DNA of 6,433 nt, taken from assembly GCA_018830385.1 (NCBI GenBank), contig JAHJSO010000105.1, positions 1 through 6,433 on the forward strand. Reading direction: 5' to 3'. The DNA comes from Elusimicrobiota bacterium (lineage in GTDB: Bacteria > Elusimicrobiota > Endomicrobiia > CG1-02-37-114 > JAHJSO01). The first letter of the stretch is position 1. Every line of letters starts with the position of its first letter. Below the pieces are notes generated by a model, which was given only the letters and a program-made list of their open reading frames with translations, was not told the origin of the DNA and ran no database searches. Positions 1 through 6,115 of this stretch are shown piece by piece. The position numbers and the translations under genes are program-made.

Positions 1-62
1 ACACGCAGCACTTAAAATGCTGTCCGCGTAAGCGGATGTGGGTTCGATTCCCGCCCAGGCCA
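1..62 (+). tRNA. tRNA-Leu(UAA), 5' part missing
   Basis: The window opens inside the anticodon arm. A 5-bp stem (6-10 with 18-22) encloses the loop CTTAAAA, giving anticodon TAA at 13-15, which reads UUA leucine codons. A long variable arm (TCCGC, GTAA, GCGGA at 23-36) marks a class II tRNA, as expected for Leu. The T arm follows (38-42 with 50-54, loop TTCGATT), then the 3' acceptor strand 55-61 and discriminator A62. The next bases are CC, then G, so a full CCA is not encoded. The tRNA-Pro gene starts one base after the discriminator, so the two are probably cut from one transcript. The 5' half lies outside the window. Confidence 0.93.
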
Positions 63-63
63 C

Positions 64-140
64 CGGGGTGTAGCGCAGCTGGCTAGCGCGCTTCGTTTGG
101 GACGAAGAGGCCCTCGGTTCAAATCCGAGCACCCCGACCA
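64..140 (+). tRNA. tRNA-Pro(UGG), integration target
   Basis: A complete cloverleaf is visible. The acceptor strands CGGGGTG (64-70) and CACCCCG (130-136) pair fully. The anticodon stem CTTCG/CGAAG encloses loop TTTGGGA with anticodon TGG at 98-100. The T arm (CTCGG, TTCAAAT, CCGAG) is canonical, the discriminator is A137, and CCA is encoded at 138-140, unlike the adjacent tRNA-Leu. The last 22 bases overlap, antisense, the 3' end of the serine recombinase gene. The final nine bases plus the next A form the 10-bp repeat seen again at 6253-6262. The tRNA is therefore intact although its 3' end appears to be the insertion site of the element to the right. Confidence 0.96.
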
Positions 141-1654
141 AAAGGTAACTTACGTTGTTTTAAGAGAGTATCGAATGGCTCTTTAAGTTGATATGACGCC
201 ACTTTTTGCTCATCTACAGAAAAGTTCAAGAAAATTTCCCGACAAATAATATCCTTTTGTAGTTCATTTGCCGATTTAACTATAACACCGGCCTTTTTTG
301 ATAAGTTCAAGAACTGTTCAATAGTAAGCCTGTCTGTTTCCGGTTCTCTAAGTTGACTTTGGAGTTTTTCAACATCGCTAGTTAATTGATTAACTTTTTC
401 GTTAAGTTGAGTAATCCTATTAGCATTAGCCTTATAAATTGGCGTTTGGTCGTCGTAATCAATTATTTTTAGACTTCGTTCGTTTAGTTCTTGGTTGGTA
501 CACTTGAGGAGACCTTGGCGGTTGTGTAGCTGGATACGAATATCTTGGCGTTTTTTGTCAGTTACTTTGATTAGATTATTGTAGTAATCGTTGTATTCTT
601 TTTCGGTTAGGTTTAATCCCTCGGCCAAAAACTTATATATAAAATCAAATATCACTTTTGCACGAATTGACCGCTTCTTGCGTGTACAATCTTGATTATC
701 GCAACGATAGTATAGATATTTTTTTGTATATCCAGCGGAGGGTGCAACTACGCAAGGCCTACCGCAATAGTCACATAACACCATTCCCCTTAATGGGTAA
801 AAGACATTTTTATGGGGCTTGGACGACCTCATTTTGTGGTAAGTATAATCTTGGATAGTATAAAAATCTTGTTCGCCTACAGCCGGTTGAAAATCATATA
901 AAAGACGTAAGTCAATCTTTTGGTCGGTTTGGATGAGAACGCCATAATATAAGGGGTCGTGGAAAATTTTACTAAGGATTCTTTTGTCCATATCAACCTT
1001 TTTACCGGTCTTTTTAATTATCCGTGAGTAACCATTTTTATTTAAGTAATCGGAAATATCTTCTATGGATTTGTTTTTTAGCCTCATTTGCCATGCGTCG
1101 CATATAAGTTTAAAGTTTTGGCCATCAGGTCTAAAAACACCCGCTTCGTTAATATAGCCATGTTTAGGAGTTGAAGTTTTACCTTCCTGAAACCGGCTCC
1201 TAACGGCCCTGCCAACCTTTTGGGATAAGTCGTCAGAGTATTGCTTCGATAAAACGAAAGCCATACCTAAAAGCATTTTACCGTTAGCATCCTTGGTAAA
1301 AAAGTGAGTTTTAAACTTGAGGTCTTTCAATACATCCTCATCAACTAGGTTGATAATTTCACCGCCTTCGAGCATATTGCGGGCAAGCCTGTCTGGATTC
1401 CACGCAAGGATAGCATCATAAATGCCCTGCTTAATATCTTTTATCATTTGGCGGAAAATAGGGCGTTGACCGGGTTTCTTGGCTGATTGAGTTTCCTTGA
1501 GGATTTTGACAACGTGAATTTTTAGTTGATTCGCAAGAAGTTTGCAATCATTTATCTGGTCTTGGATGGAACGAACTTGTCGTTCCTTATCAATAGTCGA
1601 CTTACGAGCGTATAAAACATACTTTAGCTTGGTTATATCAAGCGGTTCATCCAT
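119..1654 (-). CDS. Large serine recombinase (site-specific integrase)
   Basis: This 511-residue protein has the classic three-part plan. The N-terminal resolvase domain carries YARKST with catalytic Ser19, RSIQDQ at 28-33 and the PDRLARN motif (Arg89, Arg92). A recombinase domain spans about 160-280. A zinc ribbon has Cys294 and Cys297 (CDYC) paired with Cys318 and Cys323. A long charged coiled coil runs from about 355 to 440, ahead of a PFDTLLK-type C-terminal end. Such enzymes cut and join attP and attB through a Ser-DNA covalent intermediate, and need a directionality factor for excision. The ATG at 1654 follows an AGGT at a workable distance. The stop (119-121) lies within the tRNA-Pro T-loop, so the last residues (GRGARI) come from tRNA DNA. 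In an excised circle the frame would continue into 6252-6105 (see finding). The enzyme class is secure; the exact site is inferred. Confidence 0.95.
   Translation of the reverse strand: MDEPLDITKLKYVLYARKSTIDKERQVRSIQDQINDCKLLANQLKIHVVKILKETQSAKKPGQRPIFRQMIKDIKQGIYDAILAWNPDRLARNMLEGGEIINLVDEDVLKDLKFKTHFFTKDANGKMLLGMAFVLSKQYSDDLSQKVGRAVRSRFQEGKTSTPKHGYINEAGVFRPDGQNFKLICDAWQMRLKNKSIEDISDYLNKNGYSRIIKKTGKKVDMDKRILSKIFHDPLYYGVLIQTDQKIDLRLLYDFQPAVGEQDFYTIQDYTYHKMRSSKPHKNVFYPLRGMVLCDYCGRPCVVAPSAGYTKKYLYYRCDNQDCTRKKRSIRAKVIFDFIYKFLAEGLNLTEKEYNDYYNNLIKVTDKKRQDIRIQLHNRQGLLKCTNQELNERSLKIIDYDDQTPIYKANANRITQLNEKVNQLTSDVEKLQSQLREPETDRLTIEQFLNLSKKAGVIVKSANELQKDIICREIFLNFSVDEQKVASYQLKEPFDTLLKQRKLPFGRGARI
132..141. 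repeat. Putative att core, left copy (tRNA-Pro 3' end)
   Basis: CCCCGACCAA covers the last acceptor bases, discriminator and CCA of tRNA-Pro plus one base. The same 10-mer recurs in direct orientation at 6253-6262, where the base composition changes. The repeat lies directly at the 3' end of a serine recombinase gene, the usual position of an attachment site. Exchange between the two copies would leave the tRNA whole. The exact crossover dinucleotide cannot be read from the sequence. Confidence 0.68.
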
Positions 1655-1686
1655 TTTTATTTACCTATATTTACCCTTTATTTTAC

Positions 1687-1724
1687 TAAAAAAACCACAA
1701 GATTGATATAACCAATCCTGTGGT
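1687..1724 (-). terminator. Intrinsic terminator after the AlbA_2 gene
   Basis: Read on the minus strand, a 12-bp stem (1724-1713 with 1705-1694, one G-U wobble, 7-nt loop) runs directly into seven T residues. It sits between the stop of the AlbA_2-type gene (1772) and the start of the recombinase (1654). It should stop the membrane-protein/AlbA_2 transcript and insulate the recombinase, which must then have its own promoter. The remaining bases of this 117-bp gap show only weak -10-like AT-rich strings. Confidence 0.85.
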
Positions 1725-1771
1725 CACGATTATTTTAATCCCCCGCCTGTATAAGTTCAAATCCATTCTTC

Positions 1772-2812
1772 CTAATAAGCATCAAGTTGTTTCCTACCCA
1801 TAATCTCTTTAGAGATTTCGTGGCCGATTTTTGTTGTCCAACCCTCGTTATTTACTTTATCCAGATATTTACTATAAACCAACTCTATCTGCTCTTTGGT
1901 ATTAGTTAAAGACGACTTCATAGGTGCAGAGTTTCCGCTCCCACACATAATCGAGATTTCCAGATCATCATTAAAAGGCGGCAAGAATGTTAGGTTAAGC
2001 ACTAATGGTTGAACGTGGGCTTCCGGCGGAAGCCTTAAGGTTGGTTTACTAATTAAATTTACAAAACGACCAAATGAAAATCCTCCGCTCCAGTTTTTTA
2101 TATCTGGAGTTTCAAAAGCTATTTGACAATTTGGTCCAGGCGATGATTTTAAAGTTGAGTTTACGAACATATCTTTAGCTATTCCTGGCCCACGATTATA
2201 CATAAGTAATCCAATTTCTAGATTTATTTTCTGGCCAACAAATTTCGCCGGGCCAACCGTGTAACTTATAAACACAAAAGGCTGAGGCCGTCTTCCAAAC
2301 ATGCCAGATAAAACTTGATAAGGGGCAGGTTCAAAATTGGATCCAGCCCGAATGTAAAACTGTTTGTTATAAACGGTTTGGATAGGAAAACTAAGATTTT
2401 GAGCGATTAGCGAAACAGCAAAGCCGCCGCCTTTTTTATTTATCTGAACTGAATAATTTTCCACATGAGTGTGTGGAGGAATAGTTAGGCCTGAAAGAGT
2501 ATTTTCAAGTAAACTTGTAAATTTTTTAACGTCTACTAGGGGAAATTTAGCCCTGGCCACATCTCCAAGATCAGATTGTTTTGAACAATCAATCCCCCAT
2601 ACCACCACTCCACCCTCGGAGTTACCAAAACCAGAAATTGCCTTTGCTAAGTTATTCCTATCATTTTGGTGTAAAACTCTACCACTACCCTGATCAGCAG
2701 ATCTTTTAAAGTCCAGAAATAAGTCTTCGGACTTCCGTGTGAGGATAAACTCATCTATGGCTTTTTGACCATCTTTTTTTATTTTATCGAAAATGTCTTC
2801 GGCTCTACCCAT
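1772..2812 (-). CDS. AlbA_2 / Schlafen-type nucleic-acid-binding protein
   Basis: This 346-residue protein carries the Schlafen AlbA_2 signature at its N-terminus. FLDFKRS (32-38, preceded by Glu29) is followed by a predicted helix and LAKAISGFGNSEGG (55-68), then VVVWGID (69-75). The module closes near YIRAGSNFEPAP (153-164), a typical end for this domain. AlbA_2 domains are often labelled ATP-binding, but in Schlafen proteins the same fold forms an RNase with acidic active-site residues. Here Glu29 and Asp34 are candidates, with Asp where the family often has Glu. Residues from about 175 on are beta-rich and not assigned by me. There is no membrane segment. It starts 15 nt after the upstream membrane-protein gene, so the two are probably co-transcribed, and it is followed by a strong terminator. 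A defence or regulatory role is plausible but unproven. Confidence 0.82.
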   Translation of the reverse strand: MGRAEDIFDKIKKDGQKAIDEFILTRKSEDLFLDFKRSADQGSGRVLHQNDRNNLAKAISGFGNSEGGVVVWGIDCSKQSDLGDVARAKFPLVDVKKFTSLLENTLSGLTIPPHTHVENYSVQINKKGGGFAVSLIAQNLSFPIQTVYNKQFYIRAGSNFEPAPYQVLSGMFGRRPQPFVFISYTVGPAKFVGQKINLEIGLLMYNRGPGIAKDMFVNSTLKSSPGPNCQIAFETPDIKNWSGGFSFGRFVNLISKPTLRLPPEAHVQPLVLNLTFLPPFNDDLEISIMCGSGNSAPMKSSLTNTKEQIELVYSKYLDKVNNEGWTTKIGHEISKEIMGRKQLDAY

Positions 2813-2827
2813 ATTAGCTAAAATATA

Positions 2828-3379
2828 TTAATTAAATTCCCACGATCCAGCTGCACCATCAAGGACATTATTCCCTCTGCAAATAATAAAGAAGTTATTT
2901 GGCTTAAGCTGAAAAGGGTTAAACCTAGTTCCATCGCTTTTAGCAAATTGGAGAGCTCCGATCTTATATGTTTCTCCTGCTTCCAAAATATATCCTTCAT
3001 AAGTGAAGCCGCCCTTGAAAAGCTCTCCGTTTATTTCCATTTTTGCATTTTGGCAATCTAAATTATCAAGATTAGTGACTATAAACTGTGTTCCAGTAAA
3101 ACTTACACTTGCCTTAAAATTTTCTCTTGTATTAGGGCTTGGACTAGGAGATGGTTCAATATTTTTTTCCTTACTAGGAGAAGAAGAAAAGCTAAATAAA
3201 AAAGCTAATCCCACAAATAGAATTATTACTAAAAGACAACCCTTTCCTTTTTTCTTTTGTTTTTCTTCAGAAGGTTTTTCCTCTGGATTTTCCTCTAGTC
3301 CCAATCTAACTTCTGCTCGATATTTCTCTTCTTCCCTAATTCTCTTTTTATCATCATTTGTTAGGATAATCTTACTCAT
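2828..3379 (-). CDS. Small single-pass membrane protein with extracytoplasmic domain
   Basis: This is a 183-residue protein. A highly charged N-terminus (1-47, with a Glu/Lys-rich run) precedes one hydrophobic segment (about 48-66). A short Ser/Pro linker with Ser-Pro repeats (about 65-82) leads to a beta-rich C-terminal domain (about 88-183). The positive residues just before the membrane segment (KKKGKG) predict a cytoplasmic N-terminus and an outside C-terminal domain. The phrases AGETYKIGALQFAKSDGTRF and NPFQ recall a family of small bacterial membrane proteins whose function I do not know. Two cysteines (about 109 and 171) could form a disulfide. It lies just upstream of the AlbA_2 gene in the same direction, with a 15-bp gap. 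The ATG follows a TATAAT by only 8 nt, so its message is probably leaderless. Confidence 0.85.
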   Translation of the reverse strand: MSKIILTNDDKKRIREEEKYRAEVRLGLEENPEEKPSEEKQKKKGKGCLLVIILFVGLAFLFSFSSSPSKEKNIEPSPSPSPNTRENFKASVSFTGTQFIVTNLDNLDCQNAKMEINGELFKGGFTYEGYILEAGETYKIGALQFAKSDGTRFNPFQLKPNNFFIICRGNNVLDGAAGSWEFN

Positions 3380-3387
3380 TAAAAATT

Positions 3388-3417
3388 ATTATATCAGAAT
3401 ATCAGCACTATAAACAA
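3388..3417 (-). promoter_or_regulatory. Promoter of the membrane-protein/AlbA_2 pair
   Basis: On the minus strand a perfect TATAAT (3393-3388) lies 8 nt before the ATG at 3379. An 18-bp spacer separates it from TTGTTT (3417-3412), a weak -35. The predicted start of transcription falls at or next to the ATG, leaving no room for a Shine-Dalgarno. The -35 is only half matched, so the -10 carries most of the evidence. Confidence 0.6.
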
Positions 3418-3489
3418 TAAAAAACAGAAAGTATTAGAAAAATAAGTTATTGGCGTATTAAATAATAGAACTAGAGATCACTAAAAACC

Positions 3490-3717
3490 TCAAAAATTAA
3501 TTAAAGACAATTTAGTTTTTAATGACGCTGTTATTTTATAAACCGTATAAACTGGCGGGTTACTTATACCACGTTCAATCCTGCCCATATAAGTTCGGTT
3601 AATTCCTACTAAATCAGCTAGTTCTTCCTGAGATATTTTAGTTTCCTGTCTAGCTTTTTGAATCTGCTTGCCGAACTTCTTTAGAAATCTTTCTTTTTCT
3701 TGTTTTAATACTTTCAT
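3490..3717 (-). CDS. XRE-family helix-turn-helix regulator
   Basis: This short protein of 75 residues is almost entirely one HTH_3/Cro-C1 domain. It has FGKQIQKARQETKISQEELA (about 15-34), then DLVGINRTYMGRIERGISNP (about 35-54), with the conserved turn and the RIERG recognition-helix end, and a final helix. There is no extra sensing or protease domain, so it should act as a small dimeric DNA-binding repressor. It lies upstream of the membrane-protein operon and divergent from the plus-strand secreted-protein operon, well placed to control one or both. The ATG follows a -10-like TAGTAT by 6 nt, with the palindrome CCGATCGG abutting that -10, so it may regulate itself. The 110-bp gap after it (3380-3489) contains the next promoter and no clear terminator. 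Confidence 0.93.
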   Translation of the reverse strand: MKVLKQEKERFLKKFGKQIQKARQETKISQEELADLVGINRTYMGRIERGISNPPVYTVYKITASLKTKLSLINF

Positions 3718-3723
3718 CAGTTA

Positions 3724-3752
3724 ATACTACCGATCGGCATTCTGACAGTCGA
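3724..3752 (-). promoter_or_regulatory. Promoter of the XRE regulator with palindromic operator candidate
   Basis: Minus-strand TCGACT (3752-3747) and TAGTAT (3729-3724) are 17 bp apart, each matching four of six consensus bases, and the ATG begins 6 nt downstream. The spacer includes the perfect 8-bp palindrome CCGATCGG (3730-3737), which touches the -10, a typical location for autorepressor binding. The promoter is moderate and the operator is a guess. Confidence 0.45.
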
Positions 3753-3776
3753 CATAACGAGCGTGTTCTTTTACCC

Positions 3777-3805
3777 TTGATTTCTTGTTTTTGAAGAGTT
3801 ACTAT
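3777..3805 (+). promoter_or_regulatory. Promoter of the secreted-protein operon
   Basis: TTGATT (3777-3782) and TACTAT (3800-3805) are separated by exactly 17 bp on the plus strand, matching four and five of six consensus bases. Only 8 nt lie between the -10 and the ATG at 3814, predicting a leaderless message. No Shine-Dalgarno is present before the ATG. It is divergent from the XRE promoter, with about 25 bp between their -35 boxes. Confidence 0.68.
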
Positions 3806-3813
3806 CCAATTAG

Positions 3814-4983
3814 ATGAGTGAAAAAAGAAAACAAAAGTGGTTTAAAACCTGGTGGAGGATTTTAATAATTGGTTTCTTTATTTATATTTTTATTTTTATA
3901 ACTATTCCTTTTCCTCCCGCTCTTGCCCTAGATAAAATTACGCCTATTAATCAAAATCAAACTAAAATTTCCGGTAAAACTTTTAGTAAAAAACCCCTCT
4001 GGTTATTAAAAGACGATAAGATTGTTAGCTATATAAAAGCAGGAAATGAAGGGAAATTTGTGTTTGAAGCTAAAGATTTAATAGAAGGTGAAAATAAGTT
4101 TGTTGTTAAAGCTTGTCAAAAAGGAGATCAAAAATATTGTGTCAAACAAGAGATTGTTGTTATGGTGGATAAGATACCACCCCAACCTCCAACATATACT
4201 GCAAGTTTGTTAAGGAAGACAGATTCGGAAAAGATTATGATCCATGGTAATAGTGAGAAAGAAAGTAAAGTTAAGATTTTTATTAACGGTGAAGAAAAGT
4301 ATGTCACAAAGACCAATCAAGACGGAATTTTTGAGACAGAAGTTTTATTACTAGAGGGAGAAAATAAGATTAAAGCACAGGCAGTAGATGAGGCTGAAAA
4401 TCAAAGTGATTTTTCAGAAGAAATAATTGTTGTCTATGCCAAGCAATTGCAACCTACACCAAAGCCTAGTTCTAGTCCGAATTTAAAACCAAGTCCTACA
4501 CCTAGTGTTTTGCCGAAGCCAACGCCAGAAATCGTCGAGGAGATTGATCCATACGATGTTATGGTAGCAATTGGCAAAGGGGTAACAGATAATAGCAACG
4601 TTTCAGTTTTTAAAAACAAAGACGGATCAATTGATGTTATTAATAATATTCAGCTTACGCCGGAAGTTAATATTGGCTGGGGGTTTGATACTTACACCCG
4701 AAAATGGATAACGGAATTTTTGGCTAAATCTTATACTTCGGACTTAAAAATCAGATATGTTTTAGTTACCGTCAGCTTTTTAAATACCGGCAGATTGGTA
4801 ACTAGGGTTGGGATAGGAATAAACCAAGCCAGTAAATATTCAGATGAGGAGTGGAAAGAATTTACGCCCTACGACTTATGTAATTGGTTAAATCGGATCC
4901 AAATAGGAGATAATGTTGATCCCGACTCTCCGGCCTTCAATCCATCTAATTGGGTTTTTGCTAAAAATTATAATTGTACCTAG
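3814..4983 (+). CDS. Exported protein with two Ig-like domains and Pro-rich linker
   Basis: This 389-residue protein begins with a basic stretch (SEKRKQKWFKTWWR) and a hydrophobic segment (about 15-31). A possible signal peptidase I site ALA follows at 36-38, so it is secreted or anchored. Two repeated beta-sandwich modules come next (about 40-120 and 125-208). Both share the signature L-EGEN-K (LIEGENKFVVKA at 89-100, LLEGENKIKAQA at 179-190), typical of bacterial Ig-like repeats in surface proteins. A Pro/Ser/Thr linker (about 213-239) leads to a C-terminal domain (about 241-389) that I do not recognise. Cys101 and Cys109, and Cys356 and Cys388, could form disulfides. The downstream gene starts 19 bp after the stop and shares the linker motif SVLPKPT, so the two proteins probably act together at the cell surface. 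Regulation may come from the divergent XRE gene. Confidence 0.86.
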   Translation: MSEKRKQKWFKTWWRILIIGFFIYIFIFITIPFPPALALDKITPINQNQTKISGKTFSKKPLWLLKDDKIVSYIKAGNEGKFVFEAKDLIEGENKFVVKACQKGDQKYCVKQEIVVMVDKIPPQPPTYTASLLRKTDSEKIMIHGNSEKESKVKIFINGEEKYVTKTNQDGIFETEVLLLEGENKIKAQAVDEAENQSDFSEEIIVVYAKQLQPTPKPSSSPNLKPSPTPSVLPKPTPEIVEEIDPYDVMVAIGKGVTDNSNVSVFKNKDGSIDVINNIQLTPEVNIGWGFDTYTRKWITEFLAKSYTSDLKIRYVLVTVSFLNTGRLVTRVGIGINQASKYSDEEWKEFTPYDLCNWLNRIQIGDNVDPDSPAFNPSNWVFAKNYNCT

Positions 4984-4985
4984 AA

Positions 4986-4991
4986 AGGAGG
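4986..4991 (+). promoter_or_regulatory. Strong Shine-Dalgarno that fixes the start at 5003
   Basis: AGGAGG, within GAAAGGAGG just after the upstream TAG stop, lies 11 nt before ATG 5003. It decides against the longer reading from 4913, whose extra 30 residues overlap the upstream gene. It is the only strong Shine-Dalgarno I see in the window and serves an internal operon gene. Confidence 0.85.
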
Positions 4992-5002
4992 TTTACTATT
5001 AT

Positions 5003-5638
5003 ATGATAAACACTGGCTGGAGCGATAGAAAAAAACTACTCATACTTATAGTGTTATTGCTGTTTGCTTTTGCTTACGGTTCACTTTCTACAGAACTTAA
5101 AATATATAAGGCTCGAAAAGAAAATCCTACAAAAACTAAGGTTGATACTGTCGTAGTTAAAACCTCTCCTCAGCCAACTTTGAAACCAACTCCTATGGCT
5201 AGTGTTTTACCGAAGCCTACCTTCACACCAATAGCTTCATCGATACCAACATCTCAGATTACATTTAATAACAACGTGGGGAATAATTATGTGGCCGCTA
5301 AATATGCTCAAGATATTATGAATACTGCCAATAAAGCAGTACCCAATTTTATTTTAGATTCGTATCTAGAACTTTCTCCAGAAGATATAAAGGATCAAGA
5401 TGAAGAAACCTATAAGAAAAAAGTAAGTAGTGCCTTTTTAACTGTTAGCGTGAATAACTTATTCTGGAATCAAATGAATGATAATTCAAAAAAAGATGTA
5501 GTGGGTTCCTTTGTAGTTAGTGTGGGAAATATTTTTCCCGGTGGTTATCCTCATATAACTGTAAGTAATGGCATAAGAACAGTTGCCACCGGTGAATATA
5601 ACTGGTTAAAGACCGAACCGAAAGTTACATTAAAGTAA
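5003..5638 (+). CDS. Membrane-anchored protein with Pro/Thr linker, unknown C-terminal domain
   Basis: This is a 211-residue protein when started at the ATG served by AGGAGG. A short polar N-terminus with Arg9, Lys10 and Lys11 precedes one hydrophobic segment (about 12-27), so the N-terminus is predicted inside and the rest outside. A Pro/Thr/Ser linker (about 54-84) contains SVLPKPT, also found in the upstream protein. The C-terminal domain (about 85-211) is mixed alpha/beta, with no cysteines and no motif I can name. It is the second gene of a two-gene plus-strand operon. Together with its neighbour it looks like a surface or envelope pair, for example an adhesion or cell-contact function, but that is inference. 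No homologous enzyme active site is visible. Confidence 0.85.
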   Translation: MINTGWSDRKKLLILIVLLLFAFAYGSLSTELKIYKARKENPTKTKVDTVVVKTSPQPTLKPTPMASVLPKPTFTPIASSIPTSQITFNNNVGNNYVAAKYAQDIMNTANKAVPNFILDSYLELSPEDIKDQDEETYKKKVSSAFLTVSVNNLFWNQMNDNSKKDVVGSFVVSVGNIFPGGYPHITVSNGIRTVATGEYNWLKTEPKVTLK

Positions 5639-5649
5639 ATAAAAATACT

Positions 5650-5697
5650 TTAGTATAGGATGCAATAATTCCGTATATGATACTAAGAATCCTTTTT
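5650..5697 (+). terminator. Possible weak terminator or pseudoknot after the surface operon
   Basis: TTAGTAT (5650-5656) can pair with ATACTAA (5680-5686) across a 23-nt loop, soon followed by TTTTT (5693-5697), starting 12 nt after the stop codon. AGGAT (5657-5661) can also pair with ATCCT (5689-5693), and this second helix crosses the first, as in an H-type pseudoknot. The AT-rich stem and long loop make it a poor classical terminator. Confidence 0.35.
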
Positions 5698-5878
5698 AAT
5701 TTATGGCTTGGGAGAGAGGCCGTCGGTATATCTTAAGAAGTATATAAAAATAGAATTTTAAACCAGGGGGTAGTTAGTTAAATAAAACTATTACTCTTTA
5801 GATATCGATTAGTTATTTATATGTTATATGTTTTAATCTTTCGCTATCTTTGTAAAAAGAGTAACATTAACAGGTTTT

Positions 5879-5894
5879 GTGTAGGTGCCTACAC
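5879..5894. repeat. 16-bp dyad, 7-bp arms
   Basis: GTGTAGG and CCTACAC flank two central bases (TG). The near-perfect two-fold symmetry and absence of a usable loop fit a dimeric protein-binding site better than an RNA hairpin. It sits between the converging surface operon and the 66-aa gene, 20 bp beyond the latter's stop. Confidence 0.45.
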
Positions 5895-5914
5895 TCTCTA
5901 AAGCTTAAACCTTC

Positions 5915-6115
5915 TTATCTTATTATTTTACGTAACCAGTTGTAAAAAATATTACCTCCGTTATTGTCATCAAAGGAAGCTTCATTTTTCTTGGCCTTTT
6001 TCCCTTTTGTTTTGACTGATTTCATAACATCTACAAGTTTGACTAAAGGGTCTTCCTGAGCTGTTGTGGTGGTGTTTGGAGCCTGTTTATTAGCCCTATC
6101 AGTATCAGTACTCAT
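5915..6115 (-). CDS. Small hydrophilic protein next to the attachment site
   Basis: This 66-residue protein is of unknown family. It starts with a polar, Thr-rich segment (MSTDTDRANK, then NTTTT), followed by a possible helix (DPLVKLVDVMKSVKT, about 23-37). A basic patch KGKKAKK (about 37-43) and an Asp/Asn-rich turn lead to an aromatic, basic end (FYNWLRKIIR). Its ATG overlaps, by 11 nt, the TGA of the upstream open stretch that would become the recombinase C-terminus in an excised circle, which suggests translational coupling in that state. In the integrated state it could use the TATAAT seven bases before its ATG. Size, charge and position beside the att core would suit a recombination directionality factor, but no sequence motif shows this. 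Coding status is likely, not certain. Confidence 0.55.
   Translation of the reverse strand: MSTDTDRANKQAPNTTTTAQEDPLVKLVDVMKSVKTKGKKAKKNEASFDDNNGGNIFYNWLRKIIR

Larger units (their letters stand above)
5639..5914. other. Non-coding stretch with several inverted and tandem repeats
   Basis: No ORF with coding character is visible on either strand. The stretch holds a 9-bp inverted repeat TTACTCTTT/AAAGAGTAA (5791-5799 and 5856-5864) and a tandem repeat ATATGTT twice (5819-5832). It also has a dyad GTGTAGG-TG-CCTACAC (5879-5894) and the hairpin/pseudoknot candidate at 5650-5693. Such clustering would suit a replication origin, an operator region or a small RNA, but nothing identifies which. The hairpin at 5879 has no T run on either side, so it is not a standard terminator for the converging genes. 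Confidence 0.4.

Noticed and set aside
658..858. Plus-strand 66-codon frame opposite the recombinase
   Set aside because: It is antisense to the zinc-ribbon coding region of the recombinase and has no promoter or ribosome site.
1755..1764. GTTCAAATCC identical to the T-loop region of tRNA-Pro, a possible buried tRNA fragment or extra att site
   Set aside because: It is the general T-loop consensus, no acceptor end or CCA follows, and no stem can form. Chance is sufficient.
2818..3000. Minus-strand 60-codon frame inside the membrane-protein gene
   Set aside because: It lies in an alternative frame of a clear gene, with no start signal of its own.
3003..3413. Open plus-strand frame of 136 codons
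   Set aside because: It is antisense to the well-supported membrane-protein gene and mirrors its Ser/Pro and Glu/Lys runs. No start signals are present.
4913..5002. Upstream extension of the second surface gene
   Set aside because: It would overlap the first gene by about 70 bp and lacks a ribosome site, while ATG 5003 has AGGAGG and begins a normal membrane anchor.
5639..5914. CRISPR-like array
   Set aside because: Repeats are short, dissimilar and not regularly spaced, and no cas genes are present.
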